From positions 112,126,763-112,190,762 of the forward strand of contig CM059188.1 of NCBI GenBank assembly GCA_030323885.1: a stretch of 64,000 bases of DNA. The letters are read 5' to 3'. The notes under the pieces were generated by a model. It ran no database searches. It was not told the origin of the DNA and saw only the letters and a list, made by a program, of their open reading frames with translations. A program made the position numbers and the translations under genes. The stretch comes from Branchipolynoe longqiensis. Its lineage: Eukaryota > Annelida > Polychaeta > Phyllodocida > Polynoidae. Below are positions 1 through 11,877 of this stretch, in pieces. Each line of letters opens with the position of its first letter. Within the stretch, counting starts at the first letter, position 1.

Positions 1-1203
1 CTCTCTAGGGTCTCTTGGCTCCCTAGGCTCTCTAGGCTCTCCGGGCTATCTAGGTTATCTAGGCTATCCAGGCTCTCTAGGCTCTCTGGGCTCTCTAGGC
101 TCTCCAGGCTCTCTAGGCTCTCTAGGGTCTCTAGGCTCTCCAGGCTCTCTAGGCTCTCCGGGCTATCTAGGCTCTCTAGGCTCTCTAGGCTCTCCGGGCT
201 ATCTAGGTTATCTAGGCTATCCAGGCTCTCTAGGCTCTCCATGCTCTCGAGGCTCTCCAGGCTCTCCAGACTCTCCAGGCTCTCTAGGCTCTCTAGGCTA
301 TCTAGGCTATCCAGGCTCTCTAAGCTCTCTATGCTCTCCAGGCTCTCTAAGCTCTCCAGGCTCTCTAGGCTCTCCAGGCTATCCAGGCTCTCTCTGCTCT
401 CCAGGCTCTCTAAGCTCTCTATGCTCTCCAGGCTCTCTATGCTCTCCAGGATCTCTAGACTCTCTAGGTTCTCCAGGCTCTGTATGCTCTCCAGGCTCTC
501 TAGGCTCTCCTGGCTCTGTATGCTCTCCAGGCTCTCTATGCTCTCTATGCTCTCTATGTGCACTAGGCTCTCTAGGCTCTCTAGGGTCTCTATGCTCTCC
601 AGGCTCTCTAGGCAATCCAGGCTCTCTAGGCTCTCTAGGCTCTCTAGGCTCGCTAGGTTCTCTAGGCTCTCTAGGCTCTCTAGGCTCTCCGGGCTATCTA
701 GGTTCTCTAGGATATCCAGGCTCTCTAGGCTCTCTGGGCTCTCTAGGCTTTCCAGGCTATCCAGGCTCTATAGGCTCTCCATGTTCTCTAGGCTCTCCAG
801 GCTCTCCAGACTCTCCAGGCTATCTAGGCTATCTAGGCTCTTTAGGCTCTCCATGCTCTCTAGGCTCTCCAGGTTCTCTATGCCCTCCGGGCTCTCTAGG
901 CTCTCTAGGCTATCCAGACTCTCTATGCTTTACAGGCTCTCCAGGCTCTCTAAGCTCTCTAGGCTCTCCGCGCTCTCTAGGCTCTCCAGGTTCTCTATGC
1001 CATCCAGGCTCTCTAGGCTCTCTATGCTCTCCAGGCTCTCCTGGCTCTGTATGCTCTCCACGCTCTCTATGCTCTCCATGCTCTCTAGGCTCCCCAGACT
1101 CTCTATATTCTCTCGGCTCTCTAAGCTCTCTAAGCTCTCTATTCTCTCCAGGTTCTCCAGGCTATCTATTCTCTTCAGCCCCTTAGGCTCTCTAGGCTCT
1201 GAT
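1..1203. repeat. 9-bp minisatellite, CTCTCTAGG type
   Basis: Uninterrupted array of CTCTCTAGG with CTCCAGGCT, CTATCTAGG and CTCTATG variants. It begins before the window. The unit is three codons long, so one frame stays open for about 320 codons (Leu-Ser-Arg repeated) and the other strand for about 80. This is low-complexity satellite, not a protein gene: there is no non-repeat N-terminus and no stop-flanked domain. Confidence 0.95.
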
Positions 1204-1671
1204 TAGTGCACGCACGCGGTTCCTTTACTTAAGTCTAGTTGGTGCCCAGAATAATGAATATCACCACTTTAACGTGAACGCGTTAATTATTAATCATTCC
1301 GTACACGCACATACCCCTCCCCCTCACACACACACGTACACACGTACACACACCCCAGCCTCATCCAGTAACGAGTAACTTAAAACCCGCCTTCTCCAAT
1401 GATCATTAGAGAGACAAGATCAGAGGAAATGGAGCACTGTCAATTCCACCCTGATTTTTGTATCGCTTTTATTGTGTTTTTGTGTGGTTTTTTTTTATCA
1501 CCCCTCCCACTCCCCGAGTGAATGCGCTCAGATTTGTGCGTCGCTTGTTTAGTTTGTGTTACATTATCGGGCCTCTCTAGTGACTTCCACCCCGACACGT
1601 GTTGAGGCGGGGTTGGGGGTGGGGTGGGGTGGGGGTGGGGGGGTGGAGGTGAGGTGGGGGATGCTATCTTA
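1204..1671. other. Spacer with short CA tract
   Basis: Mostly unique-looking sequence. A (CA)n-like stretch with CGTA interruptions lies at about 1324-1365, and a G-rich stretch at 1610-1660 precedes the pyrimidine tract. No gene or mobile element recognised. Confidence 0.5.
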
Positions 1672-2550
1672 TCTTTTCTCTACCCGTCCAAATCCGCCCA
1701 CTTCCCCGCTCCTCTCCTCAACCCCCCCCCCCCCCTTACCCTCACGATCTCCCTCCGCCTCCTCCCTCTCCACTCTCCTCTCTCCCCTCTCCTCTCTCCT
1801 CTTTCCTCTGCCTCCTCCCCTTCCCCTCCCTCTCCACCTCCGCTCCCCCCTCTCCCCCTCCCACCCTTCTCTCCCATCATCCCCTTTCCATCCCCGTCTC
1901 TTCCTCCTCCTCCCCTTCTCCCCTCTCCTCCTCCCCTCTCCTCCGCTCATCCCTCTCCCATCCTCCCTCTCCCCTTCCTTTCGTCACTGCCCTCTTCTCC
2001 TCCCCTCCCCTTCCCCATCTCCCTCTTCCGTCCCCCCCCCTCCCATCCCCTCTTCCCCCTCCTCCCTTCTCCCCCTCCCCCCCTCCTCCCCTCTATCGCT
2101 CTCTCCCCTTCCCTCCTCCCCTCCTCCCTTTCCCCTTCCCTTCTTCACTGCCATCTTCTCCTCCACTCCCCCTCCTTCCTCCTCCCTCCCCCCTCCCCCT
2201 CCCCCTTTCTCCCCCCCCTCTTCCCCTCCCCTTCTCCCTCACCCTCTGCCACTCCCCTCCCCCTTTCTCCTCCCCTCCCCTATCCTCTTCCCCTCCCCCT
2301 GCCCCTCTTCCCTCTTCTCTTCCCCTTTCTCCCCCTCCCTTCCCCTTTCTCCGTTCCGCTCTTCCATTCTCCTCCCCCTTCCTTCCCCATCTCCCCCTCC
2401 TCTACCCCCCCCCCCTGCTCCCCTCCTCCCCCCATTACCTCACCCATTCACCTCACCTCCTCCATCCCCCCCCCCCACTCACCCATCCATTCCCTCTACT
2501 CACTACCACTCACCCCCACCCCCCTCCCACCCTTCCCACCCCACCCACAG
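1672..2550. repeat. Long polypyrimidine tract (C/T about 95%)
   Basis: About 880 bp that is almost purely C and T on the + strand (poly-purine on the other). Words such as CCCCTCTCC and CTTCCCC vary without a fixed period. It creates artefactual Pro/Ser/Leu-rich frames on + and Gly/Arg/Glu-rich frames on -. Mirror-repeat polypurine DNA of this kind can form triplex (H-DNA). Confidence 0.93.
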
Positions 2551-2760
2551 TTCCCCCTAGGGTTGGCACCAGAGACACAACCTTTGACCGGCGCGCGTTC
2601 TCAGCGGGGGATGCGCAAAGACAACGCGGTACCTCGCGAGACAAGGCGGGATCTCGTGAGAGTTGACGTCAGCTGTGATCGTCGTAGCGTCACTGATATA
2701 TCGCAGTACGGGCCCGTGGCGGTATTCTGCGATTAAGAAGCCAGCTCCCACGACAAAAAC

Positions 2761-3099
2761 CGGGTGCAGTGGCCGAATCGGTAAAGCGCAGGCCTCACTT
2801 GCAGGAGATCGGGAGTTCAGTTCCCGGTCGAGTGAAACCGATGACTTATAAAATTGATACTTGTCGCTTCCTAGCCTGGCACTCAGCATTAATAGGATAG
2901 GGCAAGGACTGGTTGGTGAGCTCAGTGTCGGGATAATGTGACTGAGTGGGAAATTGGATCATGGTGCCAGTGACCTGATTTCCCAGTGGGGGCTGCACTA
3001 TAAAGTTGCCATCAGTGCGCAATGTCACAAGTCGGAACCTGTCCTGATATGACCTTAGAAGTTGCCAGGACATAAAACTCCAACAACCAACCAACAACC
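2761..3099 (+). mobile_element. SINE-A, head type 1, full length
   Basis: Starts with a tRNA-like head: A-box region GGCCGAATCGGTAAAGCGC, then a B-box-like GAGTTCAGTTCCCGG. The family body follows: ACTTGTCGCTTCCTAGCC, AGGATAGGGCAAGGACTGG, GATAATGTGACTGAGTGGG, CACTATAAAGTTGCC, CCTGATATGACCTTAGA. The tail is AACTCCAACAACCAACC. Repeated more than 20 times elsewhere in the window in both orientations. Confidence 0.93.
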
Positions 3100-3207
3100 T
3101 AGGACGAAAAGTAAAATAAAACCGAGCGGTTTCACTTTAACTGTTTACAAAGTATGCAAACCCTCGGTGTAGATACAAGTTGTTATAGTACAGAGTGGTT
3201 GTTGATA

Positions 3208-4395
3208 AATATCTATAGATATCTATAAATATCTAAGAATATCTATGAATATCTATAAATATCTATAAATATCTATAAATATCTATAAATATCTATAAAT
3301 ATCTATAAATATCTATGAATATCTATAAATATCTATAAATATCTATAAATATCTATGAATATCTATAAATATCTATAACTATCTGTAAATATCTATAAAT
3401 ATCTATGAATATCTATAAATATCTATAAATATCTATAAGCTCTCTATTCTTGGTCCTGGCGCCTGGACCTATTCTTGGTCCTGGCGCCTGAATATCTATA
3501 AATAGCTATGAATATATATGAATATCTATAAATAACTATAAATAGCTATACATATCTATAAATATCTATAAACATCTACAAATATCTATAGATATATACA
3601 CATTTCTGTAAATATCTATAAATATCTATAAATATATATAAATATCTATAGATATATACACATTTCTGTAAATATCTATAAATATCTATAAATATCTATG
3701 AATATCTATGAATATCTATAGATATCTATAAATATCTATAAATATCTATATATATACACATATTTCTGTAAATAGCTATAAATATCTATAAATATCTAGA
3801 AATGTCTATAAATATCTATTAATATCTATAAATATCTATAAATAGCTATAAATATATATGAATATCGATGAATATTCATAAATATCTATTAATATTTATA
3901 CATATCTATTAATATGTATTAATATCCATAAATATATCAAAAGTTCTGCAAATATCTATAAAATCTATAAATATCTATAAATATCTATAAATATTTATAA
4001 ATATCTATAAATATATGTAATATCTATAAATATATCGAAGGTTCTGTAAATATCTATAAAATCTATAAATATCTGTATATATCTAAGGATATTTATAAAT
4101 ATCTATGAATATCTATAAATATATATAAGTATCCATGAATAGCTATAACTATCTATGAATATCTATGGATATCTATAAATATTGATAAATATCTAAGAAT
4201 ATTTATAAATATCTTTACATATGTATGAATATCTATAAATTTCTATAAATATCTATGAATATCTATAAATATCTATAAATATCTATAAACATCTATATAT
4301 ATCTATAAATATCTATAAATATTTACAAATATCCATAATTATATATAAATATATATGAATATATATGAATATCTAGAGATATTTAAGAATATATA
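3208..4395. repeat. 10-bp AT-rich minisatellite (AATATCTATA)
   Basis: About 115 imperfect copies of AATATCTATA with ATATGAATAT, TATATACACA and AAATCTATAA variants. Longer sub-repeats occur, for example the phrase GATATATACACATTTCTGTA at about 3590 and 3650. Interrupted once by a GC-rich insert at 3439-3490. Confidence 0.95.
3446..3490. repeat. Direct repeat inside the AT array
   Basis: ATTCTTGGTCCTGGCGCCTG occurs at 3446-3465 and again at 3471-3490, separated by GACCT. It is the only GC-rich text within 1.2 kb of AT repeat. The core CTTGGTCCTGGC recurs near 9491. Confidence 0.85.
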
Positions 4396-5032
4396 CATTC
4401 AACTTTAGGCCTACACATATTACATATGACATATATGAGCCTGTCTCAAAAAGTGATACCTCTTCTTTTTTTTGCCCATTTCAAAGATTGACAGAAAACA
4501 GCACAGAAACAGTTACACTGAAAACACAAGGACATTTGCTTCAAATCAATATGTATTCTATTGGGATTATTAAACACCATGTAAAAAACAAAGGAGTTTA
4601 TCCTGACCAAATGCAGAAGCAGATAGTATGTTGATCATTACAATGGAGAAAGTTTTGTCCCATATTGCTTAGCGCCTTTTGAGGCAGTCTCATATATATA
4701 TATGTGTATATATATACAACGCCCCATTGCGCGTGTGTGCGCCCAGTTCTAAATTCTGTTCCAGACACGTGTGTTTTTGTGTCCGTGTTCCCTGCGTACA
4801 CTCAGCCTCCAGATGCTGCTGATTAATGCCCCCGTTGCTGCATCTAGAAGTCAGCAGGTCTGCGCACTGCTGCACTCTTCTGCTGCCCTGTTGGCTGCAC
4901 ACAACTGAGTCGCCATATCGGCCCTTGACTGCTCAGGGCACTGCCAGACCAGGCCGGGCTCGCCCCTGATTCCACACCATTAAATAGGTCGGTTTGTGTT
5001 TCCACATTCATTTAGTTGACTCGCAAATAAAG
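4396..5032. other. Unannotated spacer
   Basis: No gene recognised. Contains GCCTGTCTCAAAAAGTGATA at about 4439 and a short TA/TG microsatellite at 4693-4718. The open frames here are under 75 codons and resemble nothing I know. Confidence 0.4.
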
Positions 5033-5335
5033 GTTGGTTCGTTGGTCGTTGGAGCTTTCCATCCTGGCAACATATCAGGACAGGTACCGACTTGTGACAG
5101 TGCACACTCGCGGTGATTTTATACTGCTGCCCCACTGGGAGACCAGACCACCAGCACCATGACATGATATCCCACTCGGTCACATTATCCTGACGCTGAG
5201 CCAACTAATCCTTGCCCTATCCTAATAATGGCGAGCGCCTGGCTAGGAAGTGACAAGTATAAATTTTTAAGTCATTGGTTTGACTTGACTAAAATTGGAG
5301 AGGGACGCTCAACTCATTCGGCCATCCCATCTGGT
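5033..5335 (-). mobile_element. SINE-A, head type 2, minus strand
   Basis: Same body as the copy at 2761, inverted. Its tRNA-like head is different: read on the minus strand it starts GGCCGAATGAGTTGAGCGTC after ACCAGATGGGAT. The poly-CAAC tail is at 5033-5055. Frames crossing it (for example 5295-5729) are not genes. Confidence 0.92.
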
Positions 5336-5950
5336 CCTCCCAAATATAGGCCTCCCCCGAGTGACCCTTCCTGCAGGCTGCTGTACACTATACAACATGA
5401 TTGCACTTGGAACCCAAATAATTGAGAATCAGGAATCACTCAGCCTTAAAGCCACAGTAACCGACCTGCCTTTTCTTCTTCTTCTAACCAATTACTTGAA
5501 ATTGGCGAATAATTCAGCCTTCAGACAAACCCTGGTTACTTGTGTTCAATTGGGTTCGACTGCAAGACATTCTAGGATTAATAGACATTTTGTTCCGAAA
5601 ACATTTATCGAAAATAAATATATGCATAAATATTGGATCTGCAAAGAGGAGGAACAACTAGACGAGGCGTGGGTGGAAGCCATTTTATTTAGGCTCTGGC
5701 CGAGCGAAAAAGGCCCTACCTTGCAATAAAGCTAAAAATTGGTGGCACATGTTGAATCTGCGTGCAAGATGTGCCCAGAGGTAGACGGATGGCACCACCA
5801 CCATTGAATCCACAGCACTGACCCGCAGCGAATGTGCGGCACCCATCACACTCAAAATGCATAGTATGATCAATGTCAATTAATATATAATATAATATAA
5901 CAATATAGCCAGCACCACACATTTATATTCATGTAATAAATTATATTACA
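5336..5950. other. Unannotated spacer
   Basis: Unique-looking sequence. A 144-codon frame (5295-5729) begins inside the SINE head and extends here, but shows no family resemblance. The end (about 5880-5950) is very AT rich. Confidence 0.4.
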
Positions 5951-5952
5951 TA

Positions 5953-6061
5953 TACAGTATAACCCCGTTAAACCAAACTCGACTTTGACTTTGAGTAAGC
6001 GTGTACTGCAGATGAAATATACAATGTATGTGGACACTTTGATTATTGTTTTTTATGTACA
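5953..6061 (+). mobile_element. Partial pogo/Tigger-like MITE end
   Basis: Begins CAGTATAACCCCGTTAAACC, the same terminus as the neighbouring element at 6064. It then runs into a linker with GTATGTGGACACTTTGATTA. The same linker occurs, inverted, beside the second MITE copy (about 24710-24745). Confidence 0.75.
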
Positions 6062-6063
6062 TA

Positions 6064-6398
6064 CAGTATAACCCCGTTAAACCAAGCTCGGTTAAACCAA
6101 ATGATCGGTTAGTCCAAACAAATTTCTAGGGTCCCTTAAAAATACTACTATTTATCAAATAAAAAAGTCGGTGGGATCTCAGATGACGTTATAAGCACAT
6201 GAAAGTTTAGTTTAACTGTACCGGAAGTGGCCTAAGGTCCGAACATTTAGTTTGGATTAACCGATAATTTGGATTTACCGACTTTGGTTTAACTAATTTT
6301 TTATGTGATAAATGGTAGTATTTTGCCGGGCTGCCGAAAAAAGTTTGGATTAACCGATCGTTCGGTTTAACCGAACTTGGTTTAACGTTGTTATACTG
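6064..6398 (+). mobile_element. Pogo/Tigger-like MITE, copy 1 (335 bp)
   Basis: Ends are CAGTATAACCCCGTTAAACC and its near reverse complement finishing GTTATACTG. Subterminal words GGTTAAACC and GGTTAATCC are repeated in both orientations. CAGT..ACTG termini and TA at the left boundary fit non-autonomous pogo/Tigger (Tc1/mariner superfamily) elements. No transposase is present. Confidence 0.85.
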
Positions 6399-6454
6399 TC
6401 ATATAAATATTTACGTCGGAAAAAGAAGAAAAATGGTTAATGGATGGATGTATG

Positions 6455-7145
6455 TCTCAACTTCGTAGACACCTTAGCACCCATACTGAAACAGCCAGGA
6501 CCCAAAGCCCACTTCCTAGTCACATTTGCGCCCAGACTGAAACAGCCAGGACCCAAAGCCCATTTCCTAGACACATTTGCGCCCATACTGAAACACACAG
6601 TACCCAAAGCCGACTTCCTAGACACATTTGCACCCATAATGAAACACCCAGAATCCCAATGCCCTCTTCCTAGACACAGTTGTACCCATAATGAAACACC
6701 CAGCACCCAATGCCCACTTCCTAGACACATTTGCACCCATGATGAAACAGCCAGCACCCAATGCCCACTTCCTAAACAAATTTGCACTCACACTGAAACA
6801 CCCAGAATCCCAAGCCAACTTCCTAGACACATTTAAGCCCATATTGAAACACCCAGGACCCAAATCGCAATTCCTAGGCACATTTACGCCCATAATGAAA
6901 CACCCAGGATCCAAAGCCCACTTCCTAGTCACATTTGCACCCATAATGAAACACCCAGCCCCCAATGCCCACTTCCTAGACACATTTGCACTCACACTGA
7001 AACACCCAGGACCCAAATCCCACTTCCTAGACACATTTGCGCCCATACTGAAACACCCAGGACCCAAATCCCACTTCCTAGACACATTTACGCCCATAAT
7101 GAAACACCCAGGACCCAAAGCCCACTTCCTAGACACATTTGCATG
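6455..7145. repeat. 51-bp minisatellite, 17-codon period
   Basis: About 13 units built on CACTTCCTAGACACATTTGC followed by CCATACTGAAACACCCAGGA. The period is 51 bp with occasional one-base slips. As 51 is divisible by three, frames stay open on both strands (17-residue repeats HFLDTFAPIMKHP.. on +, MGANVSRKWALGPGCF. on -). No flanking exon-like sequence supports translation. Confidence 0.92.
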
Positions 7146-7377
7146 CGTCCTAGTAACAGTATTTATGCTTATCGCTACCTCACCAAAAAGACGTCTTAAT
7201 TATAATCACAAACCAGCTAATTCCGCCTTCACCTGCTCGACGTGAATAAGGTGTGAATTAATAATCGTCCTCTTCACAATAAATCTCCATTGAGGGAGTC
7301 TCAGATAAATCACTCAAAAATCAAATTAATGCCTAGGAAATTAATTGAGGAAATTATCTACTCATTTCCTTCATTAA

Positions 7378-7690
7378 ATGGATGTGGTGGCCGAATCGCT
7401 AGAGCGCGGGCCTCTTGTGCGGGAGATCGGGAGTTTGGTTCCCGGTCGAGTCAAACCAATGACTTATAAAATTGATACTTGTCACTTCCTAGCCTGGCGC
7501 TCAGCATTAATAGGATAGGGCAAGGACTGGATAGCTCGGTGTCAGGATAATGTGACTAAGTGGCATATCGAGTCATGGTGCTGGCGGCCTGGGGCAGCAC
7601 CATAAGGTTTGGCATAAATGCACACTGTCACAAGTGAGTGCCCGTCCGGATATGACATTAGATGTTGCTAGGACATAAAACAACAACAAC
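7378..7690 (+). mobile_element. SINE-A, head type 1, with 9-bp TSD
   Basis: Head GGCCGAATCGCTAGAGCGCG, complete body with a short deletion near the GGGGCAGC block, and tail ending AACAACAACAAC. It is bracketed by CTTCATTAA at 7369-7377 and 7691-7699, a direct target-site duplication marking it as a discrete retroposition event. Confidence 0.92.
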
Positions 7691-7699
7691 CTTCATTAA

Positions 7700-8308
7700 C
7701 TAAAAATAAAATAAAACGATAAATATAATAATAACAAATAATACAACCTAGAAAAACAGATTAAATGGTTTAACACAAAGTATAGTGAAAGCTGGATGTT
7801 GGACTGTTTGCAATCCATAAACAAGAAGCAAGAAAATCCAAAATTATTACTAAAAACTAAATTCTAAAGATTTGAATCAAATTGGATTAGCGCTGCCCAG
7901 CAATGAAAACAAGTGTTAACACACGTATCCATCATGAGCAGGATAAATAAATTCATTTAAAAAAACCCACAAAAATAAGTGCTACCAAATGTGTGTATGC
8001 ATATTCAACGTGACCAATCACTGCTAGCCTCGCTTTCATAATATACAGCCACTAGCTGTTCTTTTTAGCTAAGCTTCCGGTGGGTTTATCTCCCAACTAT
8101 TGCTCGTGAGCTCATTATGAGCAGTTAAATATTAACATGTAGACAGATTCCACACGACACTTTTATCTCGGTTGCTGTAGTTGATGGGCCCTTCCACCTC
8201 GTATTAACGGTTATGAACACTAAAAATGGGCATTGTATTTCTATTTATGAAGTGATTCACCTCGTAACTATATACCCCTTTCAATGTTTATAAACATTGT
8301 GTATGGGC
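7700..8308. other. Spacer with a dispersed repeat
   Basis: AT-rich spacer. Positions 7884-7960 (GCTGCCCAGCAATGAAAACA.. then CATCATGAGCAGG) match 40106-40183 at roughly 80-85%, so they belong to an unnamed dispersed repeat. Nothing else recognised. Confidence 0.55.
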
Positions 8309-8792
8309 GTGCAGCTTGGCTGCAGAACGAATGCACACTGCCATTGAGTTTGCCGGTACGCACAGTGCAAAACGTTTATTTTATTCAAAATTAATAGGAA
8401 TACAGAACCCTAACCATATAAATTTAATATAATCTGTTCGGTGAATATGTTTACTATATGTGTTCCAAGCGGTTTGTTTCTAAGTGGTGTGGTTTTAGAG
8501 ATATTTGACTTTTTCTGAATGAAGATTGCTCACGGCCATTGACAATGCATTGAGTTTGCCGGTACGCACACTGCAAAACTTCTATTTTATTCAAAATTAA
8601 TAGAAATACACACCACAAACCTGATAAATTTAATATAATCTGTTTGTTGAATATGTTTTCTATATGTGTACCAGGCGGTTTCTTTCGAAGTGGTGTGGTT
8701 TTAGAGATATTTCACATTTTTTGTATGAAGATTGCTCATAGCCATTGAGTTTGCAGTGTGACCGTGCTTCGTCCTGCAGCCAAACAACACGT
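8309..8792. mobile_element. TIR element with internal 206-bp tandem duplication
   Basis: The left end has TTGGCTGCAGAACGAA (8316-8331). The right end has the matching inverted TTCGTCCTGCAGCCAA (8768-8783). Inside, CATTGAGTTTGCCGGTACGC starts at 8342 and again at 8548 (period 206), and CATTGAGTTTGC starts again at 8743. The copies share TTTATTTTATTCAAAATTAA-like text but have diverged by several percent. No transposase; probably a non-autonomous DNA transposon. Confidence 0.8.
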
Positions 8793-9060
8793 GCACTGAC
8801 CTAGATACGTATGCTGACGTCATATGAAATAGGTCTATAATATACGGGATGTAATATTTTATTATCTACTTGGAGAGTAAAACATGCAGTGTACTTAGTT
8901 CTTTTGTTTTCTTTTTAGAGGGTGTTATTTTAAAAATCAAACCAATGCAAATCTCTTTCTATTATGGACATTTAAATATGCGCATCAATATCTAAACTCG
9001 TTGGTTCCCCTTTGTTTCGATTTAAAAAACGAAATAACATTATTCACTGTTAAGAATCGA

Positions 9061-9690
9061 TACTTGTTGCTTCCTAGCCAGGCGCTCGGCATTATTAGGA
9101 TAGGGCAAGGACTGGTTGGCTGAGTGTCAGGATAATATGACTGAGTGGGATACCAGATCTTTTTTTTTTTTTTTTTTTTTTTTTTGGTCCATTAGTTATT
9201 TAAGCAGGGGAAATTTCAGTCATAGACAACAGGTCTTCCTCATTCGACTACTGGTCGATAGAAAGCCCGAGCCTAAACTTTTAGCGACCCAAGGATTTTT
9301 AACCTCCCACACCACATAGACATGGTATGAGAGCAACCGGCCTTTGATGATGCTGTAAGTTATACACAGCGGTGGAAATCCAAATTGGCAGAGCTGGGGG
9401 CACGGGGAATTCAACCACCGACCCTCAGATTAGGAGTCTGACCTAGAAAAAAGTCAGACACTCTAACCACTCCGCCACAGAGAACGCCATCTTGGTCCTG
9501 GCCCGTCCTGATATGGTATTAAATGTTGCTAGGACGTAAAACAACACCAAACAAACATCATGGTGCTGGCAGCCTGATTTCCCAGTGGGGCAGCACTATG
9601 AAGTTGTGCATGACTGTGCACTGTCACAAGTCGTTACTCGTCCTGATATGACCGTAGCTGTTGCCAGGAAGTAAAACTCCAACAACCAAC
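9061..9690 (+). mobile_element. SINE-A interrupted by a SINE-B
   Basis: Body text ACTTGTTGCTTCCTAGCC through GACTGAGTGGGATACCAGAT (9061-9160) resumes at about 9560 with CATGGTGCTGGCAGCC and ends in AACTCCAACAACCAACC. The interruption is the inverted SINE-B plus an extra SINE-A tail fragment (9505-9557). The head is missing. Confidence 0.85.
9162..9489 (-). mobile_element. SINE-B, minus strand, with long poly-A
   Basis: The T-run at 9163-9185 is the poly-A tail on the minus strand. The body contains the complement of GATAGAAAGCCCGAGCC, CACCACATAGACATGG and TACACAGCGGTGGAAATCC. The tRNA-like head lies at 9400-9482: GTGGCGGAGTGGTTAGAGTG on the minus strand, then GACTTTTTTCTAGG and CTCCTAATCTGA. 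Confidence 0.9.
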
Positions 9691-9876
9691 CCCATGTCTT
9701 ATGCCCACATCACACAATCGTCTTATCCCATTGACCTTAACGTCCATATCTAGTGAAGCATTACCTATAGCAGCTTCAGCCGATTATTCTCAACCGGGAA
9801 CTTTCAACTTCGCGGAAATACTACTTCCGTTAGAATGGCGAGGTTTCCATGGTTACACGTATAGGCCACCTAACGC

Positions 9877-9885
<9 letters not shown>

Positions 9886-9909
<24 letters not shown>

Positions 9910-11335
9910 CACACGCCTGTACAGATACACTGCTACTGCTTGTAGGATGCTTAACACTACACACAAACCACACACACCTTTAAGAATAATACACTAATAC
10001 TGCTTATAGGATGCTTAACACTACACACACCACACACCTGTATATAATAATACACTAATACCGCTTATAGGATGCTTAACACTACACATACACCACATAC
10101 ACCTGTACATAATGATACAATGATACCGCTTATAGGTTGTTTAACACTACACACACCACATACACCTGTACAGAATGATAGTGATACACTGACACTGCTT
10201 ATAGGTTGCTTAAAACTACACACACACCACATACACCTGTACATAATGATACACTGATACCGCTTATAGGTTGCTTAAAACTACACACACACCACATACA
10301 CCTGTACAGAATGATACACTGACACTGCTTATAGGATGCTTAACACTACACACACACCCCATACACCTGTACATAATAATACACTAATACCGCTTATAGG
10401 ATGCTTAACACTACACACACGCCACATACACCTGTACATAATGATACACTGACACTGCTTATAGGTTGCTTAAAACTACACACACACCACATACACCTGT
10501 ACATAATGATACACTGACACTGCTTATAGGTTGCTTAAAACTACACACACCACACACACCTTTACAGAATAATACACTGATACTGCTTATGTTATAGGTT
10601 GCTTAGCAAAGCATACACAACACACGCATGTACAGATACACTGATATTGTTTACAGGCCACTTAACACTGCACACACACTACACTACACACGCCTGTACA
10701 GATACACTGATACTGCTTATAGACTGCTTAGCACACCACACACCACACACCACACACACCTGTACAAATACACTGATATTGTTTACAGGCCACTTAACAC
10801 TGCACACACACTACACTACACTACACACACCTGTACAGATACACTGATATTGTTTATAGATCACTTAACCCTGCAGACACACTACACTACACACACCTGT
10901 ACAGATACACTGATACCGCTTATAGACTGCTTAGCACAGCACACTGATCCTATACTGCACAGACACTACACTACACATGCCTGTATAGATACACTGATAC
11001 TATACTCCACACACACTACGCAACACACGCCTTTACAGATATACTGATACTATACTACCCACACACTACACTACACACGCCTATACAGATACACTGATAC
11101 TATAATGCACACACTACACTACACACGCCAGTACAGATACACTTATACTATGCTGCACACACTACACCACACACGCATGTACAGATACACTGATACTATA
11201 CTGCCCACACACTACACTACACACGCCTGTACAGATACACTGATACTATACTGCACACACACTACACTACACACGCCTGTACAGATACACTGATACTATG
11301 CTGCACACACACTACACACGCCTGTACAGATACAA
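9886..11335. repeat. Complex CA-rich minisatellite (about 61-bp, then 48-bp units)
   Basis: Starts as a (CA)n run, then units of about 61 bp: CACACCACATACACCTGTAC, ATAATGATACACTGA, ACTGCTTATAGGTTGCTTAA. From about 10600 the unit shifts to TGTTTACAGGCCACTTAACA types. From about 10930 it is a 48-bp unit with CACGCCTGTACAGATACACT and GATACTATACTGCACAC. A gradient of related units points to unequal exchange. Confidence 0.93.
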
Positions 11336-11877
11336 CGACACCGCCCCTGAACAGAGAAACTCCACCACTTCCGGCTCCATCAGCCATGCGCTGAGGGTTT
11401 AGTTAGTTAGATATCTGGTTTCCGCTTGTTATAAAAGGTCGCCACAGTCGCTCACAGACGCCAGCAAAGATCCCTTTTCACTCGGCAGACATCGTCTCTC
11501 ATCACTATAAAGATGCCAAGCCTTGTGGGGCACCAGCTGACCCAGCCTGACCTCTGAACCCCTCACAAAAATCAACCCTTCATCAGCGGCTCCATGTATT
11601 ATGCATGCTAATCACCCTGTGATGGGTGATGCTGGCCTCTCTCTTATGAGGCCGGGTCCACTCCTGGTGTGCCCCGACGCTGTAATTACCTCCTCGCACA
11701 TGGGGTGGGGTCATGACCCCGAGGGCTGTTAGCTCAAATAGACACGGGCACTTCCGGATCCGGTCAGCGCGCATGCGCGTCCGTCTGAATCCCAACACAC
11801 AATGTAGGTAGGCAGGTAGGTCTCCTCCCCCCTCCCCCTCCGTGTAATATATACATTCACAATGCGCTCTTCCAGGC
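11336..11877. other. Unique GC-richer spacer
   Basis: One of the few stretches that looks like single-copy DNA. A TATAAAAG sits at 11430-11437, and an ATG in reasonable context at 11513 opens only a 14-codon frame. No gene can be supported. Confidence 0.4.

Noticed and set aside
241..1206. Long Leu-Ser-Arg frame as a protein gene
   Set aside because: Entirely encoded by a 9-bp satellite that also fills the preceding 240 bases; no unique domain or start context.
5295..5729. 144-codon frame as a gene
   Set aside because: Starts inside an inverted SINE head and has no recognisable domain.
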